The translations under genes and the position numbers were made by a program. A stretch of 64,000 nucleotides of DNA from FEN-1297 sp964530445 (GTDB lineage Bacteria; Bacteroidota; Ignavibacteria; Ignavibacteriales; Ignavibacteriaceae): contig CAZHBJ010000001.1 in assembly GCA_964530445.1 (NCBI GenBank), positions 1-64,000 of the forward strand. Reading direction: 5' to 3'. This document shows positions 55,218 through 63,561 of this stretch, in pieces. The notes below the pieces were generated by a model. The model did no database searches. It was not told where the DNA came from and saw only the letters and a program-made list of their open reading frames with translations. Position 1 is the first letter of the stretch. Every line of letters begins with the position of its first letter.

Positions 55218-55550
55218 TTGTGATTTCCTTTCATTATGAATTTTGTTTTTAATTTTTTAAAAGTTCTTTTTCATAGTTATTACCTGACGGTTTTATAATA
55301 AATTGTGTGCCATATGGCTTATTTCATGCTAACTTGTTATTTTTACTAAGTATTCTATAGCTCTTTACTTTCCCAATATACCTGGAATACATAATGAAAT
55401 GCCTGAACCAATGTTTCCAGGCGGTAATTTTTGGGAAATGAATATATAGTTTTATCCGCACTTCTTATTTTGTTTGCATTCCTTACAGTTATTTAGAGTT
55501 TCTGTTATATAGCTAAAAATATTTTATAAATTATTTGGAGTAAAGGTTAT
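55218..55550. other. Divergent intergenic region upstream of mscL
   Basis: These 333 bases between two divergent genes contain no open frame of note. They hold a palindrome GCCATATGGC (55309-55318) and a nested inverted repeat (55369-55438), and they end with a good ribosome-binding site (GGAGTAAAGG) for mscL. Confidence 0.55.
55369..55438 (+). ncRNA. Nested inverted repeat, possible structured 5' leader of mscL
   Basis: The outer arms TTTCCCAA (55369-55376) and TTGGGAAA (55431-55438) and the inner arms CCTGGAA (55381-55387) and TTCCAGG (55415-55421) can form one branched hairpin of about 70 bases with a 27-base loop. It lies about 110 bases before the mscL start. I do not recognise a known RNA family; a leader RNA, small RNA or protein-binding site are all possible. 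Confidence 0.4.
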
Positions 55551-56012
55551 ATGCTTAAAGAATTCAAAGAATTCGCTTTGAAGGGAAACGTCCTCGATAT
55601 GGCTGTCGGTATAATTATAGGTGCGGCTTTCGGGACGATTGTGAAATCCTTGGTTAGTGATGTAATAATGCCGCCGATTGGGCTGCTATTAGGGAATGTG
55701 GATTTTTCTCAATTTTTTATTGTATTAAAGGAAGGAGCAAAAGCTGCAGGTCCTTATGCCACTTTAAAAGATGCGGCAGCTGCAGGAGCCGTTACTTTAA
55801 ATTATGGTGTGTTTATTAATAATATTGTAAGCTTTATTATTGTTGCTTTCTCGGTTTTTATGCTTATAAAAAGCTTTCAAAAATTAAAAAAGAAAGAAGA
55901 GGCACCTGCGCCGGCAGCACCGACTACAAAAGACTGCCCATACTGTAAATCTAAAATTCCTGTTGAGGCTACAAAGTGTGCGTTTTGCACTTCTGAAGTG
56001 GCTAAAGCTTAG
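55551..56012 (+). CDS. mscL: Large-conductance mechanosensitive channel MscL with C-terminal zinc ribbon
   Basis: A 153-residue MscL. The N-terminal amphipathic helix and first pore helix (FALKGNVLDMAVGIIIGAAFG) and the second helix (NNIVSFIIVAFSVFMLIKSF) are standard. After the family's usual end, an Ala/Pro-rich linker leads to CPYCKSKIPVEATKCAFC, a two-CxxC zinc ribbon of about 20 residues. The channel releases solutes on osmotic downshock. The added ribbon is not part of the E. coli protein and may bind metal or a partner in the cytoplasm. A clear terminator follows. Confidence 0.95.
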   Translation: MLKEFKEFALKGNVLDMAVGIIIGAAFGTIVKSLVSDVIMPPIGLLLGNVDFSQFFIVLKEGAKAAGPYATLKDAAAAGAVTLNYGVFINNIVSFIIVAFSVFMLIKSFQKLKKKEEAPAPAAPTTKDCPYCKSKIPVEATKCAFCTSEVAKA

Positions 56013-56037
56013 TTGTTGAAAATTATATATTTTAAAT

Positions 56038-56070
56038 AACTTCCGGATCAAGTATTCGGAAGTTATAATT
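56038..56070 (+). terminator. Rho-independent terminator of mscL
   Basis: AACTTCCG (56038-56045) pairs with CGGAAGTT (56057-56064) in an 8-bp stem, followed by ATAATTTTAT. Confidence 0.75.
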
Positions 56071-56645
56071 TTATCTTATCTTAAATGACTTATAATGTGA
56101 TTTATTAAATATTTTTTTAATGGATTACTTTAAAAGTTTATTATTCAATTTTACTTGGATTATTGGCTTTCATAATTTCAATCAAATAGGGGCGAATATA
56201 AAGTTGTTACCTATCTAATCTATAATAATATTCTTAAATCGTTGCGTTAATTAAAAAGCAGACTATAAAAAACTGTTGAAAAGTTTTTTAATTGTAGTTT
56301 TTAAATTTCATTACTTCATAGATTTGCAAAGAGATGGCAAGCCGATTCCCTGGACACATAGGGATTAGAATAGAAATTTACCGTTTTAACGATTTATGTC
56401 TAATTTACACAACTGGTTAATATTATTCATTTTAAAGCATATTTAGTAGGATTATCTACCACTGTCGATAAAGAAATATTTCTATTCTGTTAATATTTAA
56501 GCAGAATTTCCGATAATAGTACTGGGGGATTAGCCGAGTACTAAAAATTTGCATTAATTATAGTCTGGCCTAATTCTTTCGTATAAAAATCCTTATGGTC
56601 AAGTGTCCGTTTAAGATTTTAAAATATTTTTATAAGGCAGAATGT
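56071..56645. other. Long noncoding region before the sensory operon
   Basis: About 575 bases without a credible gene. It contains an 11-base inverted repeat, AGAATAGAAAT (56367-56377) and ATTTCTATTCT (56478-56488), enclosing 100 bases with a small GTAG/CTAC hairpin. It also has a perfect TAGTACT/AGTACTA hairpin (56517-56543). The promoter of the TolC-like gene and perhaps a small RNA should be here. Confidence 0.5.
56517..56543 (+). promoter_or_regulatory. Perfect 7-base inverted repeat upstream of the TolC-like gene
   Basis: TAGTACT (56517-56523) and AGTACTA (56537-56543) flank the 13-base loop GGGGGATTAGCCG, about 100 bases before the start at 56646. It may be an operator for the response regulator of this operon or part of a leader RNA. 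Confidence 0.4.
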
Positions 56646-58055
56646 ATGCTAAAAGTAATATCTGGAATAAGTATAATTTTTATTGTTATTGGTTCCTTAA
56701 GCATTTTTCCGAAAGAATATAATGTTAATTCCAACAAACAAAAAAAATCGAATAAGCTTTCGTTAAAAGATTGTATAGGAATTGCTTTAGAAAATAATAA
56801 TAAAATAAAAGCAGCAAAAGAAGATATAAATATTGCTTCTGCTCGGAAAAAGCAAGCAGAATCAGGTTATTGGCCCCGGCTTTCTCTTAAATCGGCTTAT
56901 ACAATAATGGATCAGGATCCGGTTTTCGTTTTGCCTGCATCTAAAATGGATATCCCTCTAAATATTCCCGGGCTAAATGTTAACTTAAACGGAGTTGTTG
57001 TACCGGAACAGGATGTTAAACTTCTGGACAGACATAATCTGCACGGTGAATTAGATTTGGAGTATCCTTTATACACGGGAGGTAAGGTTCAATCATTAAA
57101 TAAACAAGCCGAATTAGGCTATAACATAGCAAAGCTGGAAACGAAAAAAACAAGCCTTGAGGTAAAGTATAACGTTATTTGCTATTACTATGCAGTGGTT
57201 CTAACTCAAAAACTTTACTCAATAGGAAAAGATGCGGTAGCCAGGCTGGAAGCTACATTAAGCCTTACGGAAAGTTTATACAAAAACGGCTCGGGTAAGG
57301 TTACTAAGATAGATTACCTGCGAAACAAAGTAATGGTTGATCAAGCCAATAATTTGCTCACCGAAATTAAAGGCAAGATGAAAGCCGCTAGGGAGGCATT
57401 GCGTTTTGTGCTGGGATATCAGATTCCCGCAGATTTTAAAATAACCGAAACAGAAATACCCTTTGCCGATAAAGTAATAAATATCGATAGTATAGTTTCA
57501 AGTACTTACCAATATAATCCTGACTGGTCTAAAATAAATTCTGCAGAAAAAGTTTATAAATTAAAAATAGATGAAGCACGAAGCGAATATTTACCCACTA
57601 TTGCATTGTTCGGAAGCCTAAATGAGAATGTTAACTCTTACAATTATGGAATGGTTAATAAAGCAAATAAAACCCTATGGACTGCAGGTATAGGGATGGA
57701 ATTACCTATTTTTTCAGGCTTTAGAACGGCAGGTAAAGTAGATGAAAGAGAAGCGCAGCTAAATAAAATTCAAGATCAAAAACAGCTTCTGCATGATGCT
57801 ATAGCCTTGCAAATAAAAAATGCTTGTAATGATGTTAAGATAACAGGAGAGCAAGTTGAAAAAATACTTGAAGCAAAAAAATCCGCGGAAGAAAATTGTT
57901 CTCTTAATGAAAGGGCTTTTCAAGAGGATATGGTTGAAGCTAAAGATTTGATAGAAGCTCAAATAATGGAGTCTCTCGTGGAAGCTCAATATCAAAATGC
58001 ACTTTACAAACATTTTACCGCGCAAGCAAAACTTAACATGTTGATAGGTAAGTAG
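56646..58055 (+). CDS. TolC family outer-membrane efflux channel protein
   Basis: 469 residues from the ATG at 56646 (MLKVISGISIIFIVIGS, a signal peptide, with AAGG 8 bases upstream); an in-frame ATG at 56595 would add 17 residues before the signal. The protein has the duplicated outer-membrane efflux protein pattern: LSLKDCIGIALENNNKIKAAKEDI near the start, long helical coiled coils, and a second repeat with YLPTIALFGSL and LPIFSGFRTAGKV. No membrane-fusion protein or inner-membrane pump is encoded next to it. The co-oriented sensor genes follow downstream after a decayed gene. Confidence 0.85.
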   Translation: MLKVISGISIIFIVIGSLSIFPKEYNVNSNKQKKSNKLSLKDCIGIALENNNKIKAAKEDINIASARKKQAESGYWPRLSLKSAYTIMDQDPVFVLPASKMDIPLNIPGLNVNLNGVVVPEQDVKLLDRHNLHGELDLEYPLYTGGKVQSLNKQAELGYNIAKLETKKTSLEVKYNVICYYYAVVLTQKLYSIGKDAVARLEATLSLTESLYKNGSGKVTKIDYLRNKVMVDQANNLLTEIKGKMKAAREALRFVLGYQIPADFKITETEIPFADKVINIDSIVSSTYQYNPDWSKINSAEKVYKLKIDEARSEYLPTIALFGSLNENVNSYNYGMVNKANKTLWTAGIGMELPIFSGFRTAGKVDEREAQLNKIQDQKQLLHDAIALQIKNACNDVKITGEQVEKILEAKKSAEENCSLNERAFQEDMVEAKDLIEAQIMESLVEAQYQNALYKHFTAQAKLNMLIGK

Positions 58056-58063
58056 GTTAACAA

Positions 58064-58345
58064 ATGCGAATTGCTAAATTCAAAACAATAAACCTGAACA
58101 TGATGTATGAAATGCTAAAACAAGAGTCCAAACTTATGTTTTCCGTTTTCCCCGGAAGAAACTATGCCAGCGCTGTATCTTGCTTTTCGGAAAATTCAAG
58201 TAATCAAAGTTATAGCAAGAAGTTTACAGATACTTGTATCAATCTCGATAAGCGTACGGTCGGCGAACAAATTTTAACTCTTATGAAAACCTAGCATTTA
58301 ACAGTGTTTAAACCGGAGTATTTAATAATTGTCGAAAAACTTTAA
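58064..58345 (+). pseudogene. Decayed C-terminal remnant of a third PhnD-like binding protein
   Basis: A 76-codon open frame (58064-58294) ends at TAG in a phrase GEQILTLMKT that matches YGQQVLTLMKIDQ and NGKQILTLMNIDK in the two intact binding proteins downstream. Reading through the TAG in the same frame gives HLTVFKPEYL, which lines up with KVVPFKKEYL of the second paralog. Upstream, FSENSSNQSYSKKF lines up with FSKNFKSIKHRKK. The N-terminal three quarters are missing. This is seen directly by comparing the three sequences; a functional short peptide is the less likely alternative. Confidence 0.8.
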
Positions 58346-58395
58346 AACGAGTTTTATGATTTGTCCGAATAAATTAGAAGAAATTTTTCCGGCAC

Positions 58396-59301
58396 ATGAG
58401 CAAATATAAAGTATATCGTAATTTTTTAAGTGAAGTTATACTTGTTTTGATTTTAATTTCTTCATTTGTCGGCGCACAAAATGTGCCTAAGCATTATACG
58501 GTAGGTATAATGAAAAATCTGTTTAATGACGTAAACATTAATGATGCAAGTGTTATTTGTAATATATGGATTAAGGCACTGAATGAATTAAATAAATCGA
58601 AATATGATCTTAGCGTAAAAATATTTGATGATTTTAATGAAGTTCAAAAATCCGAAAACGAAGGCAAGCTTGCGGTAATAGCGCTTAATGTTAGTGATTA
58701 TATAAAATATAAAAATAAATTAAAATTGGAACCGGAGTTTATTCCCGCATATAAAGGGGCTACTAAATATAGATATTTGATGTTAGTCCGGGAAAAAGAA
58801 AAATTTAAAAGTATTACAGACTTAAAAGGTGCCTCGATAGGAATTACCGAAAAGTATGATTATACAATTCCAGGCATGTGGCTGGATGCAGTTTGTGCCG
58901 ACAATAAAATACCAGAGAAAGAAAAGTTTTTTAAAGAAATTATAAAAACCCCCAACGAGTCAAAACTGATATTAAATCTTTTTTTCGGAAAGATAGATGC
59001 ATGTATTGTTCCGGAAAATACTTTCTTATTTATGGCTGAATTGAATCCGCAAATAAAGAAAAGATTAACCATATTGAAATATTCGCCCTACTATATAATT
59101 ACCGTAATATGTTTTACGAATAATTTTCTAAATAAGAAGGACAGAGAATTCTTTCAAAAAAAGGCTCTTGATATGCAGAAATTAGTTTACGGACAGCAGG
59201 TTCTTACATTAATGAAAATAGATCAAATAGTCCTTTATCATAAGGATGACTTGAATAGCTTTTTGCAGTTATTGAAGGTATCCAAACATACTTCGTATTA
59301 A
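58396..59301 (+). CDS. PhnD-like periplasmic substrate-binding protein, copy 1
   Basis: A 301-residue exported protein (signal peptide ending about FVGAQ). It resembles phosphate/phosphonate-type ABC substrate-binding proteins in YTVGIMKNLFNDVNINDA, FKSITDLKGASIGITEK and FFGKIDACIVPENTF. There are no permease or ATPase genes beside it; instead it precedes histidine kinases, so a sensing role is likely. It shares clear similarity throughout with the 59330 protein, for example ELNPQIKKRL in this copy against ELNPQIGKRL there. The ligand is unknown. Confidence 0.78.
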   Translation: MSKYKVYRNFLSEVILVLILISSFVGAQNVPKHYTVGIMKNLFNDVNINDASVICNIWIKALNELNKSKYDLSVKIFDDFNEVQKSENEGKLAVIALNVSDYIKYKNKLKLEPEFIPAYKGATKYRYLMLVREKEKFKSITDLKGASIGITEKYDYTIPGMWLDAVCADNKIPEKEKFFKEIIKTPNESKLILNLFFGKIDACIVPENTFLFMAELNPQIKKRLTILKYSPYYIITVICFTNNFLNKKDREFFQKKALDMQKLVYGQQVLTLMKIDQIVLYHKDDLNSFLQLLKVSKHTSY

Positions 59302-59329
59302 TTTTAATATAAGTTCAAATAGTAAAAGC

Positions 59330-60265
59330 ATGAAAATAAAGGGAATAAATATTAAAACCATGTTTCGAAAAATCCGGTTACTGCTCCTTGTATCGTCCAT
59401 AGCATGTACGGGTCAAATTAACGGCCAAACCGGTACTCCGACTGATATACCGCTATACAAGGTTATAATTGCTAATAATTTGTTTTCCGAGGTCGATTTA
59501 AATGATGCAAGAGCAGCTATGAAAGTTTGGGTTCGTGAATTAACAGGCACTATCAAGCCGGAATTTAGGCTGCAAACGGTTTTTGTAAATGATATCGGAA
59601 ATTTAAATGCATCTTCGTTAAAAAATGCAGCCCTAATTTGTGTGAATTCAATCGACTATTTGGATTATAAGGCAAAGCTCAATCTTGAAGGTGCTTTCGT
59701 ACCGCTGAGAAACGATAATGTTTTTAGTACCTATATTTTATTAACAAATAATAATGTTGAGAATATTAGGGAACTTAAGAACCGGAATATGGGTATAGGA
59801 CGGGAGAACAATCATTTAATAGCATCCATGTGGTTAAACGATCTATTAAATAATTATAATCTTCCACCGGCTGATCAATTCTTCAGAATTAAAGAATCTG
59901 ATAAAGAATCTCAAATAATCCTTTCTCTGTTTTTTAAACAACTGGATGCATGTGTGGTAACCAGGAATGCATATAATTTAATGGTTGAACTTAATCCGCA
60001 GATAGGAAAAAGGCTGAAAATAATTGCTGTTTCTCCCAAAATAGTATTAACCGTTACCAGTTTTTCGAAAAATTTTAAAAGTATAAAGCATAGAAAAAAA
60101 ATAATTGAATCTGCCGAAAGACTTAGTTCTTATATAAACGGTAAACAGATATTAACATTAATGAATATAGATAAAGTTGTTCCATTCAAAAAAGAATATT
60201 TAAATAATTTAAAAACAATACTAAGCGAATACAAAAAAATCTTAACAGATAAAAAGAGAAGATAA
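59330..60265 (+). CDS. PhnD-like periplasmic substrate-binding protein, copy 2
   Basis: A 311-residue exported protein. An ATG at 59360 (MFRKIRLLLLVSS) would give a more standard signal peptide than the first ATG. It aligns with copy 1 along the full length: LFSEVDLNDARAAMKVW, IRELKNRNMGIGRE, FFKQLDACVVTRNAY and ELNPQIGKRL, then NGKQILTLMNIDKVV. The two have diverged well beyond a recent duplication, so they may see different ligands. The stop is 4 bases before the histidine kinase start, implying co-transcription and perhaps direct interaction with that kinase. Confidence 0.78.
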   Translation: MKIKGINIKTMFRKIRLLLLVSSIACTGQINGQTGTPTDIPLYKVIIANNLFSEVDLNDARAAMKVWVRELTGTIKPEFRLQTVFVNDIGNLNASSLKNAALICVNSIDYLDYKAKLNLEGAFVPLRNDNVFSTYILLTNNNVENIRELKNRNMGIGRENNHLIASMWLNDLLNNYNLPPADQFFRIKESDKESQIILSLFFKQLDACVVTRNAYNLMVELNPQIGKRLKIIAVSPKIVLTVTSFSKNFKSIKHRKKIIESAERLSSYINGKQILTLMNIDKVVPFKKEYLNNLKTILSEYKKILTDKKRR

Positions 60266-60269
60266 TAAT

Positions 60270-62321
60270 TTGTTTAAGGGACTAAAAAATATATATAGCA
60301 AATTAACCGGCAGAGCATTTTACAAAAGTATTCTTGTAAGAGTAGCATTATTGTCATGGCTGCTGGTAATTGTTACACTGCTTATATATATAACCGGCAT
60401 AATACCCTCGCAGAAGGAAGTTCTTAAAGAAAGGATGAAAACAGAGGCGAAAGATATCGCTAGTTCTATAGGGCAGGTTACTGCTACAGCAATTATAAAT
60501 AATGATTACGGCTATACCGTGGATTATTGTTTAAAGATGATCAAACAAAGCAACTCAATTTTATATATAGTTGTTACAAGAAACGACGGTTTTTCCTTAG
60601 TACACACTGCAAATAGCTGGCGGGAAGATACTATTAAGAATGCACTTTACCTGCCGAAAGTAAAGGGCTCTGAAGCTCAATTTATATACAGCAGCTTGGT
60701 TGAACAGGAAGTCTTTCATTTTTCGTATCCGTTTACTTACTCAGGAATTAATTGGGGTAGAATAAATATAGGAATGTCTGTAACAAGCTTTAATAAAAAT
60801 ATGAACAACCTATATTATAAAACCGTCTGGCTAGCGTTATTGTCTATTTTTGTAGCTCTGCTTGCAGCAATTTATTTTGCTAAGAATCTTACGGCCCCTA
60901 TTCGTCAGCTGGATAATGTTGCCGGACAAATATCGAACGGCGATTTGAGTGTAAGAGTAAAAATTAAAAGTGAAGATGAAATAGGAAGATTGGCTTCTAC
61001 ATTTAATAAGATGACCGATTCTCTTAAGAGTTCTCAAGATACCCTGGAAAGGAAAGTGGAAGAAAGAACAGCCGAACTCGGTGAAGCCAACCGCGCTTTG
61101 CATACTCAAATAAATGAAAAGCTTGATGCGGAAAAAAAGCTTAAGCAGTATAATTCACAGCTTGAAGCTTTTGACAAAATTTATAAAGGAATAATTGCAG
61201 CAAAATCTGATGTCCAAATTATTGAAGAAACTCTAACTCAGATGCCTATTCTTTTTAATTTTATAAATAATGCGGCTGTTGCTATTGAAGATTACACCGA
61301 AGATTTCGTTACAATTCATAGTATGAAAATAAATAAGAACGGACAGAATTCTTTTTTTAATATAAAATTGCCTCTTAAGCAAAAATATTTAACAATGGAA
61401 GATAACCCGATAGTTCGTCCTGTAATTGTAAATGATATAAGACAATTGAAAATCAAAAACCAGATGGAAGAAAATTTGTTGAAAGACGGTCTTATATCTT
61501 ACACATCTGTTCCTTTAAGAATAGAACAAGACAGGATTGGTATTTTGGGCATTATGTGCGACCGGCCCGGAGTTTTTAATGAAAATCATAAAGCTACTCT
61601 TTTATATTTCTCAAACCAGCTTGCGGTGGCAATTCACCAGGCTCAGCTTCAAGAACAAATAAAGAAGCATGCTAAAAGTTTACAGAATTCTTTATCGGAA
61701 AAAGAAATACTGCTTAAAGAAATACATCACAGGGTTAAAAATAATCTCCAGGTAATATCAAGTCTTCTTTATCTTAACTCTAGGCGGATAAAAGACGATG
61801 ATACATTAAATATGTTTAAGGACAGTCAAAACCGGGTAAAGTCGATTGCGCTTGTACATGAGAGACTGTATCAATCAAAAGATCTGGCAAGTATAAATTT
61901 TAAAGAGTATGCAAATAGATTAATTACAGACTTAACAAATTCGTACGGAGTAAATCATAAGGAGATAAAAATCAATATCGATATTCAAAATATATCGATT
62001 AGTATTGATAATGCAGTTCCCTGCGGTTTAATTATTAACGAGCTTATATCCAATTCTCTTAAATATGCTTTCCCCAGAAATGTAGAAAATAAAACAGGGT
62101 GCAAAATTGATATAACCGCTATTAGAAACGAAAATAATGAAGTCATCCTTTCGGTTAAAGATAACGGCAAAGGTTTCAGTTTGAAATCCGGAGATAAAAA
62201 AGAATCCTCGCTGGGATTACAGTTAGTTGAAACACTGGTCAAACAGCTGGACGGGACTATGGAACTGGATGTAAGTTCCGGCGCAGCCTTTTTAATTAAA
62301 TTTAAAGAGATAAATATTTAA
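60270..62321 (+). CDS. Sensor histidine kinase: periplasmic sensor, HAMP, GAF-like, HisKA_2, HATPase
   Basis: A 683-residue membrane kinase starting at TTG 60270. Transmembrane helix 1 is about residues 25-47, followed by a periplasmic domain (about 48-185), transmembrane helix 2 (about 186-208), HAMP (about 208-260, NLTAPIRQLDNVAGQI), a coiled coil, and a GAF-like domain (about 300-465, SVPLRIEQDRIGILGIM). The dimerisation region has EIHHRVKNNLQVISSL (His near 486) of the HisKA_2 class, and the ATPase has NELISNSLKYAF, DNGKGF and SSLGLQLVETL. The periplasmic part could read the binding proteins encoded just upstream. Confidence 0.9.
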   Translation: MFKGLKNIYSKLTGRAFYKSILVRVALLSWLLVIVTLLIYITGIIPSQKEVLKERMKTEAKDIASSIGQVTATAIINNDYGYTVDYCLKMIKQSNSILYIVVTRNDGFSLVHTANSWREDTIKNALYLPKVKGSEAQFIYSSLVEQEVFHFSYPFTYSGINWGRINIGMSVTSFNKNMNNLYYKTVWLALLSIFVALLAAIYFAKNLTAPIRQLDNVAGQISNGDLSVRVKIKSEDEIGRLASTFNKMTDSLKSSQDTLERKVEERTAELGEANRALHTQINEKLDAEKKLKQYNSQLEAFDKIYKGIIAAKSDVQIIEETLTQMPILFNFINNAAVAIEDYTEDFVTIHSMKINKNGQNSFFNIKLPLKQKYLTMEDNPIVRPVIVNDIRQLKIKNQMEENLLKDGLISYTSVPLRIEQDRIGILGIMCDRPGVFNENHKATLLYFSNQLAVAIHQAQLQEQIKKHAKSLQNSLSEKEILLKEIHHRVKNNLQVISSLLYLNSRRIKDDDTLNMFKDSQNRVKSIALVHERLYQSKDLASINFKEYANRLITDLTNSYGVNHKEIKINIDIQNISISIDNAVPCGLIINELISNSLKYAFPRNVENKTGCKIDITAIRNENNEVILSVKDNGKGFSLKSGDKKESSLGLQLVETLVKQLDGTMELDVSSGAAFLIKFKEINI

Positions 62322-62332
62322 AAATTTTTTGT

Positions 62333-63547
62333 ATGGATAAAATAGAAGAAAATATATTGAATAGCACAGCTATATTGGATTCCATTTTACGTATCATGCC
62401 CGATATATACATTCGGTTTAGAAACGGTATCATTCTTGATTTTATAATGCCATCTCCAGATGCACTTTTCCCCGATGCTGATTTAATCGGGAAAAATTTA
62501 TTTGATGTACTTGAAGATAATCTTGCAAGCAGAGTTTTGCATTTTTCAGAAAAGGCAATTGAAACCGGGCAAGTGCAAATATTTGAACATGAAACTGTTA
62601 TTGACAAATATGAAAGCCATAAAGAAATTAGGCTTGCCGGTGTCAATTCAAATTCCGGAGAAAGTTTTGAATGCGAATTTATTATGATTCTTAGAGATAT
62701 CTCCGAATTAAAAACAACAAAGTTTGAGGTGGCTAAGAGTTTAGCTGAAATTGAGGAGAGCCAAAATACTCTTGAGCAAAAGACAAAAGAGCTTTCCATG
62801 CTCAATGATAAATTGATAGAATCGGAAAGAGTATTAAGAGAACAAAACGCAAGCAAGGATAAATTCTTTTCCATTATAGCTCATGATCTTAGAAGCCCTT
62901 TTACCGCATTATTAGGCTTGTCCGAATATCTTGCTTCCGACTATATGGATTTATCCAAAGAAGATCTAAAAGAAATTGCCAATGGTTTAATGTCATCAGC
63001 CCAATCTACATTTAATCTGCTTGAAAATCTTTTACAGTGGGCAAGGATTAAAACCGGACGTATTAAATTAAACCCGGAAGCAATTGAGTTGAACAAAATA
63101 ATTGATAAAGTACTGCATTTATTTATGAAAAATGCACAGGAGAAAAAAATTCTGCTGGAAGCTGAAGCAAACCATGCTGTATATGTATTTGCCGATCTTA
63201 ATATGATAGAGGTAATTATAAGGAATATTGTGTCCAACGCAATTAAGTTTACTAACAAAGAAGGTAAAGTAATTATAAACACAGAAGTTATTAATGAGTT
63301 TGTACAAATAAGCGTACGCGATAACGGTGTAGGTATGAACAACGAAGCAGTGCTGAAATTATTTAAAGTCGGTCAAAATGTATCTGCCGATGGAACTCAA
63401 AATGAAAAGGGATCCGGTTTGGGATTAATTCTTTGCAAAGAATTTGTTGAATTAAACGGCGGTGAAATTTTTGTTGAATCTGAATTAGGGAAAGGCTCCA
63501 CATTTAAAATTAAATTGCCTTTATTCAGAGAAAATGTTTATAATTAA
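62333..63547 (+). CDS. PAS-domain sensor histidine kinase (cytoplasmic)
   Basis: A 404-residue soluble kinase. The PAS domain is about residues 10-130 (LDSILRIMPDIYIRF start), followed by a coiled coil (about 130-170), a classical HisKA motif SIIAHDLRSPFTALLG (His near 184), and an ATPase with IIRNIVSNAIKF, DNGVGMN and GSGLGLILCKEFV. No membrane segment is present. It lies 11 bases after the membrane kinase, which suggests two kinases feeding one pathway. Confidence 0.92.
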   Translation: MDKIEENILNSTAILDSILRIMPDIYIRFRNGIILDFIMPSPDALFPDADLIGKNLFDVLEDNLASRVLHFSEKAIETGQVQIFEHETVIDKYESHKEIRLAGVNSNSGESFECEFIMILRDISELKTTKFEVAKSLAEIEESQNTLEQKTKELSMLNDKLIESERVLREQNASKDKFFSIIAHDLRSPFTALLGLSEYLASDYMDLSKEDLKEIANGLMSSAQSTFNLLENLLQWARIKTGRIKLNPEAIELNKIIDKVLHLFMKNAQEKKILLEAEANHAVYVFADLNMIEVIIRNIVSNAIKFTNKEGKVIINTEVINEFVQISVRDNGVGMNNEAVLKLFKVGQNVSADGTQNEKGSGLGLILCKEFVELNGGEIFVESELGKGSTFKIKLPLFRENVYN

Positions 63548-63561
63548 TGTGAGTTGCAATT

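Noticed and set aside
56267..56289. AAAAAACT/AGTTTTTT inverted repeat
   Set aside because: Only A/T pairs apart from one C/G; common by chance in AT-rich DNA.
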